Source: Nymphaea colorata (taxonomy: Eukaryota > Streptophyta > Magnoliopsida > Nymphaeales > Nymphaeaceae). From it: DNA of 64,000 nt. Location: the NCBI RefSeq assembly GCF_008831285.2, contig NC_045147.1, positions 6,726,334 through 6,790,333 of the forward strand. The letters run 5' to 3'. Both the position numbers and the translations under genes were made by a program. Positions within the stretch are counted from its first letter, which is position 1. The number at the start of each line of letters is the position of its first letter. The notes under the pieces were generated by a model that was not told the DNA's origin, made no database searches, and was given only the letters and a program-made list of their open reading frames with translations. Below, in pieces: positions 23,198 through 35,235 of this stretch.

Positions 23198-23525
23198 TGT
23201 AAGGTTTTGGGTGTTGAAGTATAACCACATTCAGATTCAGCAAAGGAAAGATAAGAGAGAGAACATGAAAAGAGAACTGAGGAAGGGAGGTGAGATTTTA
23301 CATTATCACACAACTCATTCATATAGTGATTCCTCTACACATTTTACAAGAATCTATAATGAAACAATCACAATAATCTAGAGCCTAGAGTGAAGCAGCA
23401 CAATAACCTAGAGTCTAGAATAAAATAATTACAGAACTTACAATCATAACCCTGCCTAGATAAATGTGTTCAGACATGGTTAGACGTGTTGGATTTGGAT
23501 CAGATTTAGATCCAACATGTTATCA
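23198..23525 (-). repeat. 5' LTR of Copia 18999-23525 (328 bp)
   Basis: It matches the other LTR along its length and is followed by TAGTT, the right target duplication. Confidence 0.92.
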
Positions 23526-23530
23526 TAGTT

Positions 23531-25274
23531 GACCCTATACCAATTATTGCCCTAGCAATTTTTAGCACAAACTGAGGTGTCTTTGGGTCCCTCTTTTTTC
23601 ATCCAAATTTGTCTGTTGGATCACAAGTGTGTTCCTACATACTACAAAATACAATTTTATATCTCAACTTCCGTGACATCTAGGAAAAGTTCCAGCCATG
23701 ATTTTTCAATTATGTCACTCCAATGTGTTAAGTAGACATATGTAGATGTCATTTGTCCAATTTTTTTGTAAATTCAATGTTGTTCGATTTGTTCTAAATT
23801 AGATAGTTTTTGCAATGTCAATTATGTTTTCTGCTAAACTAGAACTTTTAATTCTACTTAAATGAGAAGTTTTAAACCGAATAGGTTTGTTGAATCTATC
23901 ACTTTCACATGTCTCCTTGGAATGTCTAGAAGTTGTGATCCAAGTTTTGCTTCAATTGAAGTCTGTTTGGGGTGTTACCATGTCCAAAGTTTCAGCTTGT
24001 TTTATGACTTCAATAGTCATGTTTCCCACCCAAATTAAGATTTTAGTTTGCTTTGTCTCCTCATAGTTTGAGTTCCAGCCATCATTTTATCTTCTTGTGA
24101 CTTCATCTAGTTTCTCTTAAACATCTAGAATGTGTCCATCTAGAACCATGCCCGATGTTGGTTGCATGGTTAAGAGATTAGGTAGTCCTAGTACAGTTAA
24201 TTGTCATGTGTAGGTCTAGTCATGCTAGTGATTTGATTCCAATGGACTCACCTCACATTGCATACATGTTTGCCGTTGTGTGTTTCATGTTTTGTTTGGT
24301 AGCATGATTCTAATTTAATTTCCCACTTTTCATGCACTAGCTAGGTTTGCATTCACATATAGTTTGTTTTATTCATTAGCATGCATGAAATAGTTTGTCA
24401 TGTATCCACATACACTAATTTCATGTTTTTACATGTTAGGTTAACACAAATGCCGTCACATAAAAGACATTGTCCTCTTAGAAACTTAACATTTTTGGCA
24501 TAACATGTACCATTGTCTACAATTGCAATGAATGGATGGTCAAGTGTCTTGGCCTTGGCATCCTTTAGGACGCACTTTCAAATTTGCATCATCATTTTAA
24601 AACATCTTTTTCAATCTATCTTCAAATGTAATTTCAAAATTATCTTTCACAATCAATTTTTAATCCCATTCTCAATCTAAAATTTCAATTAGATTTCTTA
24701 AAAATTAGCATGCATCATGTAGAGTAGGACTGTTTCACAACCTTATGATGAAAGGGCATTTTGGACTTTTTATGGCCAACACCTTTGAGGGTTGCCCTAA
24801 TTTTCTTGCAGTCCGATAGGTTGGAAGCTTAACATTTAGTTGTTTAGGCATGAAGCCAGCTAGTTTGGACCCTTGGATTAATTACCGTTAGTTAAAGCAT
24901 GATGAAACCAATCCTTGTAGTAATGGGACAACTATCATCTTTTGTTCCTTGGAACAAAGGTGAGTGATTATTTTCTATCAAGGTTACACGCAAAGTTTCC
25001 AAATTTTTTTGTGTCAATAGATATTCCTCGTGATCATATTGAATGACACTATAAAATGAATAAGGTTTAAGATTGACTTCTTCTACATATAGTAGCATGC
25101 ATTTTACCACTCTTCACAACACATTATCTCCTTTATTTGAAATGACTATTTGAGTCAGATGGCGTCAAAAGTATGTTCTCATGTCCATCACTCAACTTGT
25201 CAATGTAGTTGTATATATATCTTGGAGCAATACCAGCATACAATCTCTCCAATCGTATCATACATGTGTGTTAT
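23531..25274. other. AT-rich intergenic stretch
   Basis: No supported feature. Short frames such as 24892-25110 (-) carry no recognisable motif. Confidence 0.5.
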
Positions 25275-25600
25275 CTTTAGGTGTAGCCTCAACATGTAGG
25301 CAATAGTAGGAGAAGCCATGGGGTAATTGTGCTTATCTATGAATTTCCTTAAAAAAAGCATTGTTTGAGTGTCTCTTTATCACCATCCTTGCACTATATT
25401 GGCACATTAAAGACCTCATGTGGATTATTTGGTTTTGCTTTCCTTTGGCCATCCCTTTTTTAAACATACACAACTCCTTGTCACAACAATCCTTGTTCGA
25501 CATGACTACCATTTGTCACAGTAAACATGTTGTGTAATGCATAATTATCGTAAAATTTGAATGCATCTTCTTCATCATTAAATTTTTTCATTCATACACC
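25275..25600 (-). pseudogene. FAR1/MULE-type DNA-binding domain remnant
   Basis: On the minus strand the translation shows FNDEEDAFKFYDNYALHNMF near 25590-25530, then after stops and frame changes a piece with SARMVIKRH and LPHGF. This order resembles the FAR1 DNA-binding domain found in MULE transposases and in FHY3/FAR1 proteins. There are several stops and the zinc-coordinating cysteines are only partly visible, so the assignment is tentative. Confidence 0.45.
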
Positions 25601-28600
25601 CTATCAATGATGGAGGATCTTTCGCATTGTGTTTATGGATGCATGTGTTTGCTGAAACATTTTACTATACCCTACGCGCATCAGGTTGGTTGCTCAAGTA
25701 TGGATGAATACATAGGATTGTTAGCCACTACATCAATTGAGCTTTTAGTTACTGCACCATAAAAAGTTGTTCGTAATTTGCATTTCATTAACATCTTTGA
25801 CCAATTGGTCCATGTCTATCATTTCTTCCAACTCATTGTCACTAACATTTACAATTGTATTTATAAGCTTTCTAGTGACTATTCTACATCAAGTGCTGAT
25901 ATAGTAGAATTACATGTAATGTCTTATATCTTTCTACCAATCAAGTTCTTCACCTACATATAATAAACCAAATGACATAACTTGAGTCAAACTAAATGTT
26001 TCAGGCATTAAAACTTTGTTGGTCACAAATTATTTGCATTTCATCTACAAAACTGTTGACTTTGCCTTCACAGGCCATAATAAGCTTTCAACAAGTCACA
26101 AAGCACTAGTTAACTAAAGTTGCATTTGCCATTGTGAAATACTTGCAATGCAAGACACTCACATCACATTGGCTATTGCTCGATATTGTTGTTAGAAGTA
26201 CAAGTTTATGAGACATTTTTTGCATGTACTTGTTTACGAGACCTTGATTTTATCTTATTGAAATATTAGTGCCCTTTCCTTTTCCAATTCTATGAATCTT
26301 GCATTTTACCACTGTCTTATAGCTGACTACTTTTTATTTATGACTTGCCATGGTCATCTAGTTACCTTTTGCTACAATTGATAATGTAGTTTTTGTAACC
26401 CAACATTCAAGTCACTAGCCTTTTTTTAAAATGTTGCTCATAAGCATTTAAATTACTTTCAAACACAAAACAACATATTATACATCACAAGCACTAAACA
26501 AATGAGTTTTGCTTGCTCAAGGCATTTTCTTCTTTTTGTATATACCTACCATATAATTTCATAAGTTATAAATAATGAACATATATCAATTATTTAAAAA
26601 TATTTCAATTGTTATACAATGAATGATATCAAATTTTTGTTATTTATCAAGAAAATGAACTTCAATTATGCTCACATTCCAATGTACTACACATAAGATT
26701 ATGCTATTTGGGCCATACACCTTAGCTCAAAAACATGCTTTGGCAGTGAGGCACATGCTTTAGGGCATGCTGCACCTCACCCTATGCTTCAAGGCATTTT
26801 TGTGAAAGAATCATCACAAATATTGTGCTCCAAGGCATGAAGCATATGCCTTTTTAGGCATGCTTGTGAACAATCTGTGACTCATGCATCATTTAAAATA
26901 AACTTTATCAACATGTCATAGCTGTGCTGTTGGAACATTGAGAGGAGTATGAAGTATCTTTACTTCTCACCATGATTGATGAAGGTGCAAGATATTTTAC
27001 AAGAAACATAGTTGATGGGGTTTTCCCTTTTTGATGGAGGTTTCCAAAGCCTTATAATAAAAGCTTGCTTTAACCAAGGAGAGATAAGTATGTTTTGACC
27101 AAAAAGAGACTACCATTTACTTGCATAGGATCTATCCCACTATAGGTATATGTGGAAATTGATGAGTAATTGTTTGGTATGCATAACACATCGTTCTAAG
27201 GACACCCTGTTCTTGGAAGCAGATGATTGTCACCAAATGTTCTAAGTGCCCAAGTGTCTTTGGAGAACAGAAAAATTGTATTTACCTATAACACCCCTAC
27301 CCTTGGAACACGATTCTAGATCCTCTCTCGAAACCCTCTCAAAACTCACTCTCTCCCTCCATTGATGGCTCTCTCTCTTTTGATCACAAGCTGCACTCTC
27401 ATGCAAGCAATCATTCATCTCTCGCTCTCTCTTTCTTGTCACCATTCCCCTTTGGTGGAAGGGAGAGCATCTCTCTTCGGTGCTTCTTCTTCTTGGTTTG
27501 CCCTTTCTCCCCCTCCCTCACTTTTTCTTAATTTACCATTTTTTTTGCCAGCAGGAGTTGCTAGGAATCCAATTGACTTTCACCTTCCACTCTCCTTCTC
27601 TCGTCCACCTTCTTTCATAGACACTGGTATGCATCATCTTCTTCATTGTCAATCATATATACTATATATTTTTGTGCCTTTGTCAATCATGTATAATGTT
27701 TACCTAGTTATAGTTAATGTACACCAAGTATTTGTCAGAAAATCACATAAGAGAAAGTCATTCATCATTGCTGACCAAGTATCATTAGGGCATAATTTGC
27801 AGATGTTAAGTTTCATAACTTTGTGCTGCATTTTCCAGAAATGATTCAGAAAATAAGATAGATTTGGTTCACTTTTAGACCAGCTAATTGATTTTTAAGG
27901 CCGTAAATTGAAAAAAAAAAAGTTTAGGAAGCAATGTGCAAAACTAAGTTTGAAATACAGTTTCAGCTCAAAAACAATGTGCCCTCTTATCTATATTGTC
28001 TTTAGAGAGCACATGCAGACAATATGCACTCTCTTCATTGATTCGCTTGAATTTGTGTCCTTGCATGGATCATAACAATTTTTAACACCTTATTGTGAAT
28101 GAACTTTTTTTTCATACTCTTATCCATATTGCTGCTGGTTGAAGGCTGCTAAATGTTTTAGATTGTAGGTCTGTAAGTACCCACTGAGCTACCTGGCCTG
28201 CTGAAAATTTCCTAACAGGCTTCTTTTTGTTCATGCAAGCTACCATGTTAAAAAACTGCAAAAGGTTCATACTTTTTGTTGGCAATAGAACTTTCGAATA
28301 TGGGCAAAGTGTTGTTTCTATTTACTTATTCTTTTCTTGGTTTTCTTTCCATCTTGAATGCAATTTCTCTTGATGTATCTTCTCATCCTTCTAATGTTTG
28401 TTTGGTATGCTATCAATTCTCACACAGATCAATTCAATTGTTGAAGGATGACTTGAGGTACATCCAGGTGAATATTTCTTATCTAAGCATCTTATTACGG
28501 GCATTGCTTTGAGAGTGGAATGACTCTGGAGGATGCCTCTCTTAAGCTTTTAGCTTACCTTCATTTATGAGTCTTGCATGATGGTGTTGATTGGAAGCAA

Positions 28601-28922
28601 TAATTGACACTCTAAAAAGAAATGAAGGTAAGGGGTCACTGGCCTTTATGGGTGTGTGTGTTTGGGTCATTGAATGGAGCGTAGATGCAGGTCACGCATG
28701 TTAGTATGATGCACTATTATCTATATTTCTGCACATGTTGTCTTATGTAAGTGAAATACATAAATAATGTTCTATGAAAAGATACACTCTATCTTCTTTT
28801 CTATATTATCTACAGGTGTTTGATGTGGTCAAGGCTACAACCTAACTAGGAACAAAGTGTTAGTACGACCACTACTGCTACACAGATTGGGTTCAAGTTG
28901 TTTGATTTAGCTCTAGCTAAAG
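25601..28922. other. Intergenic stretch without recognised genes
   Basis: Between about 26710 and 26870 variants of AGGCATGC and GGCATGAAGCAT recur in both orientations, suggesting a small decayed repeat. The frame at 27362-27844 (+) is Ser/Leu/Pro-rich from a CT-rich tract and has no conserved motif. Nothing else is supported. Confidence 0.45.
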
Positions 28923-28927
28923 ATAAC

Positions 28928-29389
28928 TGTAAGATCATTTGGTGGGCCGACATATGTCTATGAGGAATTTCAGACATTATGATTGTCTTAATATAAATAT
29001 TCACTTAAGTGATTGCATTTTGGGATATTACGTCATTTTAGATGGTATGGGGTAATTTTGAAATGTATAGATACCTGTACGTAATTACGGACTCTTTGAT
29101 GGGTTGAATCCGTAATTGCTCTTAATATAAAATTGTAGTGGTCCCTGGGGTCGTGCAATGGTGGCTTGAAACGTTGGTTTCTAGGGTTGTCTCTTCCCCA
29201 TCTGAGAGAGACCTCACGTGCGCCGTAAAGACCTTGGAAGATCCTACCACGATCTACCGTCCAGTTCTTCAGATGGATTCAGGTACGCTTCCGCTACAGT
29301 TAAGATTTTGTTTTTCAATGATTTAGCATGAACATGATCATGTTTAGGGCATATTCGTTTTGTGTATGCATGAGGGAGAAATCCCAACA
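28928..29389 (+). repeat. 5' LTR (462 bp)
   Basis: Bounded by TGTAAGATC and ATCCCAACA and followed by the tRNA-Met primer site. Confidence 0.95.
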
Positions 29390-29391
29390 AT

Positions 29392-29404
29392 TGGTATCAG
29401 AGCC
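29392..29404 (+). other. Primer-binding site (initiator tRNA-Met)
   Basis: TGGTATCAGAGCC lies two bases inside the 5' LTR and complements the 3' end of plant initiator tRNA-Met, as is usual for Copia elements. Confidence 0.9.
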
Positions 29405-30784
29405 CTACGTTCATTGTTAAATCGTTGAAAATTTTTGGATGATTTTTCTGCGCGTTCTTCCTTTTCCAATCTTCTTCTTCTTCGTTTGCAACAAAAAGAA
29501 AATCTGGAAAGGGGGTGATGGCTTGCATCGCAGAGGGCATGGGCGATGGAAGCCATCGGCTTCCGTTGCAGAAGGGACCGTGTGACCCACCGGCCGTCGG
29601 ACCTCCGTTGTGAGCGATGGAAGCCATTGGGCTTCAGTCACAGCCAGAACAAAAGAACAAGGAGAGGGAAAGGGGAAGGCGATGGAAGGCGTTGGCCTTC
29701 CGTTGATGGGCGACGGTAGGGAAGGGAGGCCACCAGCGGGTTCGTCGCCGCCGGACGGCACCGTGCGACCCACCTGCGCCCACCCAAGTCATTCAGAGCC
29801 CTGCCGGCGCAGATATGTCGTACGGTCTGCCGTTTGGTTTTTGGTTGATCGAGCGGCAGTCTCGCTGCAAGAAACCGCGCAGGCGGCGAGGGGCAACGGC
29901 CGGGGCTGGCCATTATGATAGCACGGCGGACAGCAACCGTCGGTTCGGGCGACAGCCGGCGCCTAGCCACCTCCATCCCGCTCGTTTTCTCTTTCGGATT
30001 CTGAAGGAACAGGTAGAGGAGCGGGAGAAAAGGGCTTCGCCCACCTCCGTCCGGCCACCTCCAGCCTCGTCAGGGAGTTCACCGTCACCGGACGGCACCG
30101 TGCAACGCACTGGTGCCCACCCACAGCCTGCCAGTGGCTTTTGGCCGCCGCTTCAGCTGCCCAAATCCTTGAAAGGGGGCAGATTTGCAATCAGGAGATG
30201 ACCGGCCTATTCTGGCCGGTTTTCGGCGGGCGACGGCCGGCCATCGTGGCGGGCGACGGCCGGCCATCGTGGCGGGTGACGGCCGGCCGTCCTGGCGGCA
30301 GCCGCTGGCGACCACCCACGGAGTTGGGTGGCCTGCCGGTGGAAGACCACCGTAGTGGGGGCGACGCTCGCGCGGTCGAGCGATCAAGGGTTGGACTGGG
30401 TCGGGTCTTGACACACCCGATCTGGATTCATCGGTTTCAAAAAAAATACCGCCCCGCGTTAAGTTTTTCTAGATGGGGTCGGGTCCGTCAGGACCCGACC
30501 CATATCCATACGGTCTGGTTTTAAAACAGAACCGGTTCATTCAGTTTTAGAATCGTTTCGGACATTTTGGAACCGATTCGAACCCTTTTCAAACCAATTC
30601 AGGGCTTTTCAGACCGGTTCGTTCAGTTTTGAAACCTATTTTAGCCATTTTCTAACCGGTTCAGTGGGTTTTGGAATCGATACGGTCTAATTGTGAACGG
30701 TTCGTCTATTTTTTAAACAGGTTCAGTTCTATTTAGGTCTATGTGGTTCGTCTAATTTTTGTACAGTGAGTTCTGCCTACAAAT
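29405..30784 (+). other. Unusually long GC-rich leader of the Copia element
   Basis: About 1.4 kb separates the primer site from gag. The segment 29510-30420 is far richer in GC than its surroundings and holds a 23-bp tandem repeat (GGCGGGCGACGGCCGGCCATCGT; start points 30225, 30248 and 30271). It also shows open frames on both strands, an effect of the base composition. From 30525 to 30770 variants of ACCGGTTCG recur. No gene is supported; captured host sequence is possible. Confidence 0.55.
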
Positions 30785-31585
30785 TTGAGTACTATTCCTG
30801 AGTTAAATGGTTTGAATTTTAAGGACTGGAAGGAAACAGTCATGATTGTTCTGGGTTGTATGGATCTAGACCTTGCATTTAGGCAGCCGTGCCCACCTCA
30901 TCCAATAGATCAAAGTTCCCATAAGGATAAGCGGCACTTTGAACGGTGGGAACGCTCAAACCGCATGTGTCTGATGATCATGAAGAGATCAATCCCAGAA
31001 AATTTTAGTGGCTCTATTACTAAAAAGGCTAGTGCCAAGGCATTCCTTGAAGAGATTGAAAAGCATTTTGCTAAAAATGAAAAGGCTGAAACAAGCACTC
31101 TTTTGAGTAAACTTGTGACGCTGAAGTATAAAGGCAAGGGGAACATACGGGAGCACATTATGGAAATGTCTCATCTTGCTTCAAAATTACAGGCACTAGG
31201 TTTGAGGTTACCTGAAGACTTTATAGTGCATATGGTTCTCCTTTATCTTCCACCACAGTTTGGACAGTTTAAAGTTAGTTATAACTGTCAGAAGGAGAAA
31301 TGGACTCTTAATGAGCTCATTTTGCACTGTGTGGAAGAAGATGAGAGATTGAAGCATGATAGGATGGAAAGTGCTCACTTGGCTACTACGCCTAAAAGTA
31401 AGAAAAGAAATACCGTTAAGGAAGTTACAGTTGATCAATCATCCATTAAGAAACATAAAAAGCATAAGAAAGACAAATCAAGCTGCTTCTTTTGCAAGGA
31501 TGAAGGTCATATGAAGAAGGATTGTACTAAGTATCACGCAAGGCGTGAAAAGAAAGGTACGATTCTCACTTTGGTTTTGTTCTGA
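30785..31585 (+). CDS. Copia gag polyprotein, intact frame but TTG at the start
   Basis: A 266-codon open frame reads STIPELNGLNFKDWKE at its N-terminus, then a UBN2-type gag domain (residues ~60-190) and a Lys-rich tail. It ends with a CCHC zinc knuckle, CFFCKDEGHMKKDC (residues ~236-249). Gag forms the retrotransposon particle and the knuckle binds its RNA. The family's usual first codon falls on TTG at 30785, so the ATG seems lost by one substitution; the first in-frame ATG is at about 30842, inside the domain. The rest of the element is degenerate, so this is a surviving gag frame in a dead copy. Confidence 0.82.
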   Translation: MSTIPELNGLNFKDWKETVMIVLGCMDLDLAFRQPCPPHPIDQSSHKDKRHFERWERSNRMCLMIMKRSIPENFSGSITKKASAKAFLEEIEKHFAKNEKAETSTLLSKLVTLKYKGKGNIREHIMEMSHLASKLQALGLRLPEDFIVHMVLLYLPPQFGQFKVSYNCQKEKWTLNELILHCVEEDERLKHDRMESAHLATTPKSKKRNTVKEVTVDQSSIKKHKKHKKDKSSCFFCKDEGHMKKDCTKYHARREKKGTILTLVLF

Positions 31586-33538
31586 GGTTAATTTAATTTC
31601 AGTACTAAGACACACTTGGTGGGTAGATTCGGTTGCTACTACTTACATAAGTGTTTCTATGCAGAGTTGCTTAAATTGTCGGACGCCAATTGATACTGAA
31701 ATATTCATCGAAGGCGAAGGCTGAAGCCATAGCAGATTTTTGGTTATTGTTAAAGACTAGTTGTTATTTGAATTTAACAGAAACTGATGTAGTACTGTCT
31801 TTTAGACGGAATTTGATTTTTTATTTCCTTACTGGACAAATTTGGTTATTATTGTTCATTTGGAGGAAGTAAATTTAAGTTGTTTTTGCATTCAAATTTG
31901 ATTTATACGGGTTTTTTGTCTGGCAGCAATAACCCCTATTTGTTTGATACGATTGCTTCATATCATGAAACCTTACATGTTACGTCTAGTGGTACTAAAA
32001 GAAAATTAGCCAATGAGAATTCTACTATATTGTGGCATAGGCGCTTAGGACATATCTCTGAAAAGAGGATTAAAAGGCTTATGTCGAATGAATTCTTAAA
32101 TCCCTTGATTTTGCAAACTTTAATGTTTGTATTAAATGTATAAAGAGAAAATGAACAAACATTAAGAGGTTATAAGTTTTATAATCCATCCAGTAAGTCT
32201 TTCTTTGAAATGGAAAATACCCATTTCTTTGAGGATATTGAGTTTGGGAAGGTGATCAGGTTAAACGCATTGTCTTTGAAGAGGGACTTGAGTCCACTCA
32301 TACGGATGTTGTAAGCAATAGTCAGGTATTCATTCCTGATATTGTTCCATCAACATATTCAGAATAAGGCAATAATGTTGATCTCCCTACTAAAAAACAA
32401 ACTCAACAACCTCAAGAAAATAAAGTAGAGGTGTCACTGAGGAAATCCATCTATGGGCTAAAGTAAGCTTCCCGTCAGCGGTATTACAAATTTTATCAAG
32501 TTTTTCATTTGGTTTCGAGACTAATATGGTTGATGAATGTGTATACCAAAAGTTCAGTGAGGGTAAATTTATCTTTTTGGTTTTATATGTCGATGATATA
32601 TTGCTGGCAAGTAATGGTGAGGGCACATTGCATGAAACTAAGAAATTTTGTCAACAAAATTTGACATGAAGGATCTTGGTGATACATCTTTTGCATTGGG
32701 GATCCAAATATTTCGATATCGTTCTCGGGGTATTCTTGGATTATAGCAAAAGACCTATATTGATAAGGTGCTTCAGCGATACGGCATGAAGGATTGCAAA
32801 CCAGGAGATACTCCAATTGTTAGAGGAGACAAATTTAGTCTCAAACAGTGCCCTAAAAGTGAAATCGAATATAAGAAAATGGAAATGATTCCCTATTCGT
32901 ATGTTGTGGGAAACCTTATGTATACTCAGGTTTGTACTTGTCTGAATATAGCATTTATCATTGAAATATTAAGCAGATTCTTAAGTGATCCTGGTATGGA
33001 TCATTGGAAAGCAACAAAAAAGGGTATGGAGGTACTTACAAAGAATAAAAGAGTTTATGATCACATACATGAAGTCAGATCAGTTGGAGATCATTGGGTA
33101 TTCCGATTCTGACTTTGCTGGGTGCCGATAAAGTAGCATAGCATATTACGAGGCATCCAATCATGCTTTGTGGTTGCGGAATTTTATCATGGGGCTGCGC
33201 ATTGTGAATGGTGTAGAAAGACCACTAAGGTTATTGTGTGACAGTAATTCAGCAATCATGTACTCTAATAACAGCCGCAGTTTGTCAAAGTCGAAGCACA
33301 TCGACATTAAGTTTTTTTGGGTTGTTAAAGAGATGATACAAAATGGTGAGGTGTCTTTAGAGTATATTGGGACAAACTCTATGATTGCAGATCTGCTTAC
33401 CAAGGGTTTAACACCTAAAGTCTTTCATGAACACGTTGTTCATATGGGGGTGTTACCTTTGGATGATGTGCGATTTAGTGGGATTTTGTATTTTGTTTGC
33501 TCTTATGTATGGACACATATTCAGTTTTCTGCAGAATA
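31586..33538 (+). pseudogene. Copia pol remnant (protease, pre-integrase, RT part, RNase H)
   Basis: The protease region is recognisable as TWWVDSVATTYIS near 31615-31660 (Gly of DSG replaced). The pre-integrase ILWHRRLGHISEKRIKRLM (32030-32090) then passes within about 70 bases to the post-integrase LRGYKFYNPSSKSFF (32163), so the integrase core is deleted. The N-terminal part of RT is also missing; it resumes at SLRKSIYGLK (32440), with LYVDDILLAS near 32585 and YGMKDCKPGDTP at 32780. RNase H ends it with SKHIDIKFFWVVKEMI and ADLLTKGLTPKVFHEH (33290-33430). Many stops and frame changes are present. Confidence 0.88.
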
Positions 33539-33874
33539 AAGTTTAAGTTCTTTAGTTTCATTCTGTGTTTGTGTTTTTTATCTCCATAAGAATTTTTAAA
33601 GTTGGACCAGTTGAGAATAGACATGTCGTAATCACATTACATATAATTCTCATGCTATACATCCATATCGGATCTATGTCATTGATTATGTTAACATTCG
33701 TGATTATTGAAGGTTTAGCTAATTTTATTATAGCGAAAACTGCTTTGGTCCTACGTTGATATGATCATGGACGAGACTGGTGAAAATGAGGTTTAATAAG
33801 ATAGCAATTATGAGCTCTTAAGGTTTTATGTAATGTTTGAATGTATAAAGACATATTTGGCTCAAGTGGGAGAT

Positions 33875-34336
33875 TGTAAGATGATTTGGTGGGCCGACAT
33901 ATGTCTATGAGGAATTTTAGACATTATGGCTGTCTTAATGTAAATATCCGCTTAAGTGATTGCATTTTGGGATATTACATCATTTTAGATGGTATGGGGT
34001 AATTTTAAAATGTATAGATACATGTACGTAATTACGGACTCTTTGATGAGTGGAATCCGTAATTGCATTTAATATAAATTGGTAGTGGTCCCTAGGGTCG
34101 TGCAATGGTTGCTTGAAACGTTTGTTTCTAGGGTTGTCTCTTCCCCATCTGAGAGAGACCTCACGTGCACCGCAAAGACCCTGGAAGATCCTACCGCAAT
34201 CTACTGTCCAGTTCTTCATATGGATTCAGGTACGCTTCCGCTACAGTTAAGATTTTGTTTTTCAATGATTTAGCATGAACATGATTCTGTTTAGGGCATA
34301 TTCATTTTGTGTATGCATGAGGGAGAAATCCCAACA
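33875..34336 (+). repeat. 3' LTR (462 bp)
   Basis: Preceded by a purine tract and followed by GTAAC, the near-matching target duplication. Confidence 0.95.
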
Positions 34337-35235
34337 GTAACATCTTAGAGCTTTTGAGGACACTGAAAGTAAGGATTTTGAATTAAGATTATCTATAAAG
34401 TGATTCAAAGTTTTGAATCTTATGTGGCAGGAATTGGATCTGCATCCACAGGCCATTAAGATTCTGCATTTTAATAGAAGTTTGTGGATGAAGTGAACCT
34501 AACGTTGGGGCCTTACAAGGCATCATATGCATTGCATCGGACGTAATAAAGTGTTTACAAAGAGTCACTAGTTTTACTATTGATATAAATGGTTCTGTTT
34601 TTTTGACTTCGTTTCAACCTCATTACATACTAGTGGAAAATGATGAAATACTCCAGATATTTCCACAACCTTTGTACTGTGAGTGTGGGGCTGTGGGCCA
34701 TAGTTGTTATTTCATCATACTTGTGCTGGTGAGATTCTGAATGTTATTGTATCATAAAAACCATGTTAATGGAAAATGGATAAGAACATATTCCAGAGGG
34801 TTCTATTTGTGGACATCAATCAGAAATTTAGAAGATGCATCATAAAATTGAGACTTATAAGTTATCAGTGTAACACGTTTTAAAAACATTGAGTGGGTAT
34901 CTTCCAAATCAATTTTATGTTTCAAATCAAAATTGAGTGTGTATGTTGATTTGTTTTGATCAGAAAGCCTACTGCAGCTTTATTTATGATGCACTGCCAT
35001 TAAGTGCGAACCTTGTAATAAGAATGTGTCCAATAGCTGCAATTTTAGGGGGGTTTTGTAAAACAATCCCGTAGCGGTGTAAACTATAACCATATAGATG
35101 ACGGTGACAGGGCCGCTAGCGTAACTTACACCTGCCACATCGTCTTGCAAATCTAACGCCAGCGGCAGGAAAAATCAGGTGTAGACTTTTATTTATTGGC
35201 TTATATTTATTGTACATGGTTTAATATTTTGATGG

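Larger units (their letters stand above)
18999..23525 (-). mobile_element. Copia retrotransposon with both LTRs and TSD TAGTT
   Basis: LTRs at 18999-19349 and 23198-23525 face the minus strand and are flanked by a perfect 5-bp target duplication TAGTT (18994-18998 and 23526-23530). The primer-binding site is a degenerate TGGTTTAGAGCC just inside the right LTR (23186-23197), and the polypurine tract CTTGAGGGTGGA lies next to the left LTR. The body, 4.5 kb in all, keeps gag, protease, reverse transcriptase and RNase H remnants, but the integrase core is missing. The LTRs have many substitutions, so the insertion is not recent. Confidence 0.95.
28928..34336 (+). mobile_element. Copia retrotransposon with 462-bp LTRs
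   Basis: LTRs at 28928-29389 and 33875-34336 are equal in length and bounded by TG...CA. The flanking pentamers are ATAAC and GTAAC, a target duplication with one later change. A primer-binding site TGGTATCAGAGCC starts at 29392, and the polypurine tract AAGTGGGAGAT precedes the 3' LTR. The order is a long GC-rich leader, gag, protease, pre-integrase, RT remnant and RNase H. About 28 differences between the LTRs (roughly 6%, counted by eye) indicate an old insertion. Confidence 0.95.

Noticed and set aside
27362-27844. 160-codon ORF with a hydrophobic N-terminus that might suggest a signal peptide
   Set aside because: The start is a CT-rich repeat (Leu-Ser alternation) and nothing after it resembles a known protein.
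29417-30524. Overlapping frames on both strands in the GC-rich Copia leader
   Set aside because: High GC suppresses stops in every frame; none has a conserved motif and they lie between the primer site and gag of a retrotransposon.
35040-35175. Possible DNA-element edge with GTGTAAACT / AACTTACACC words
   Set aside because: The inverted match is short and imperfect, with no second end or duplication.
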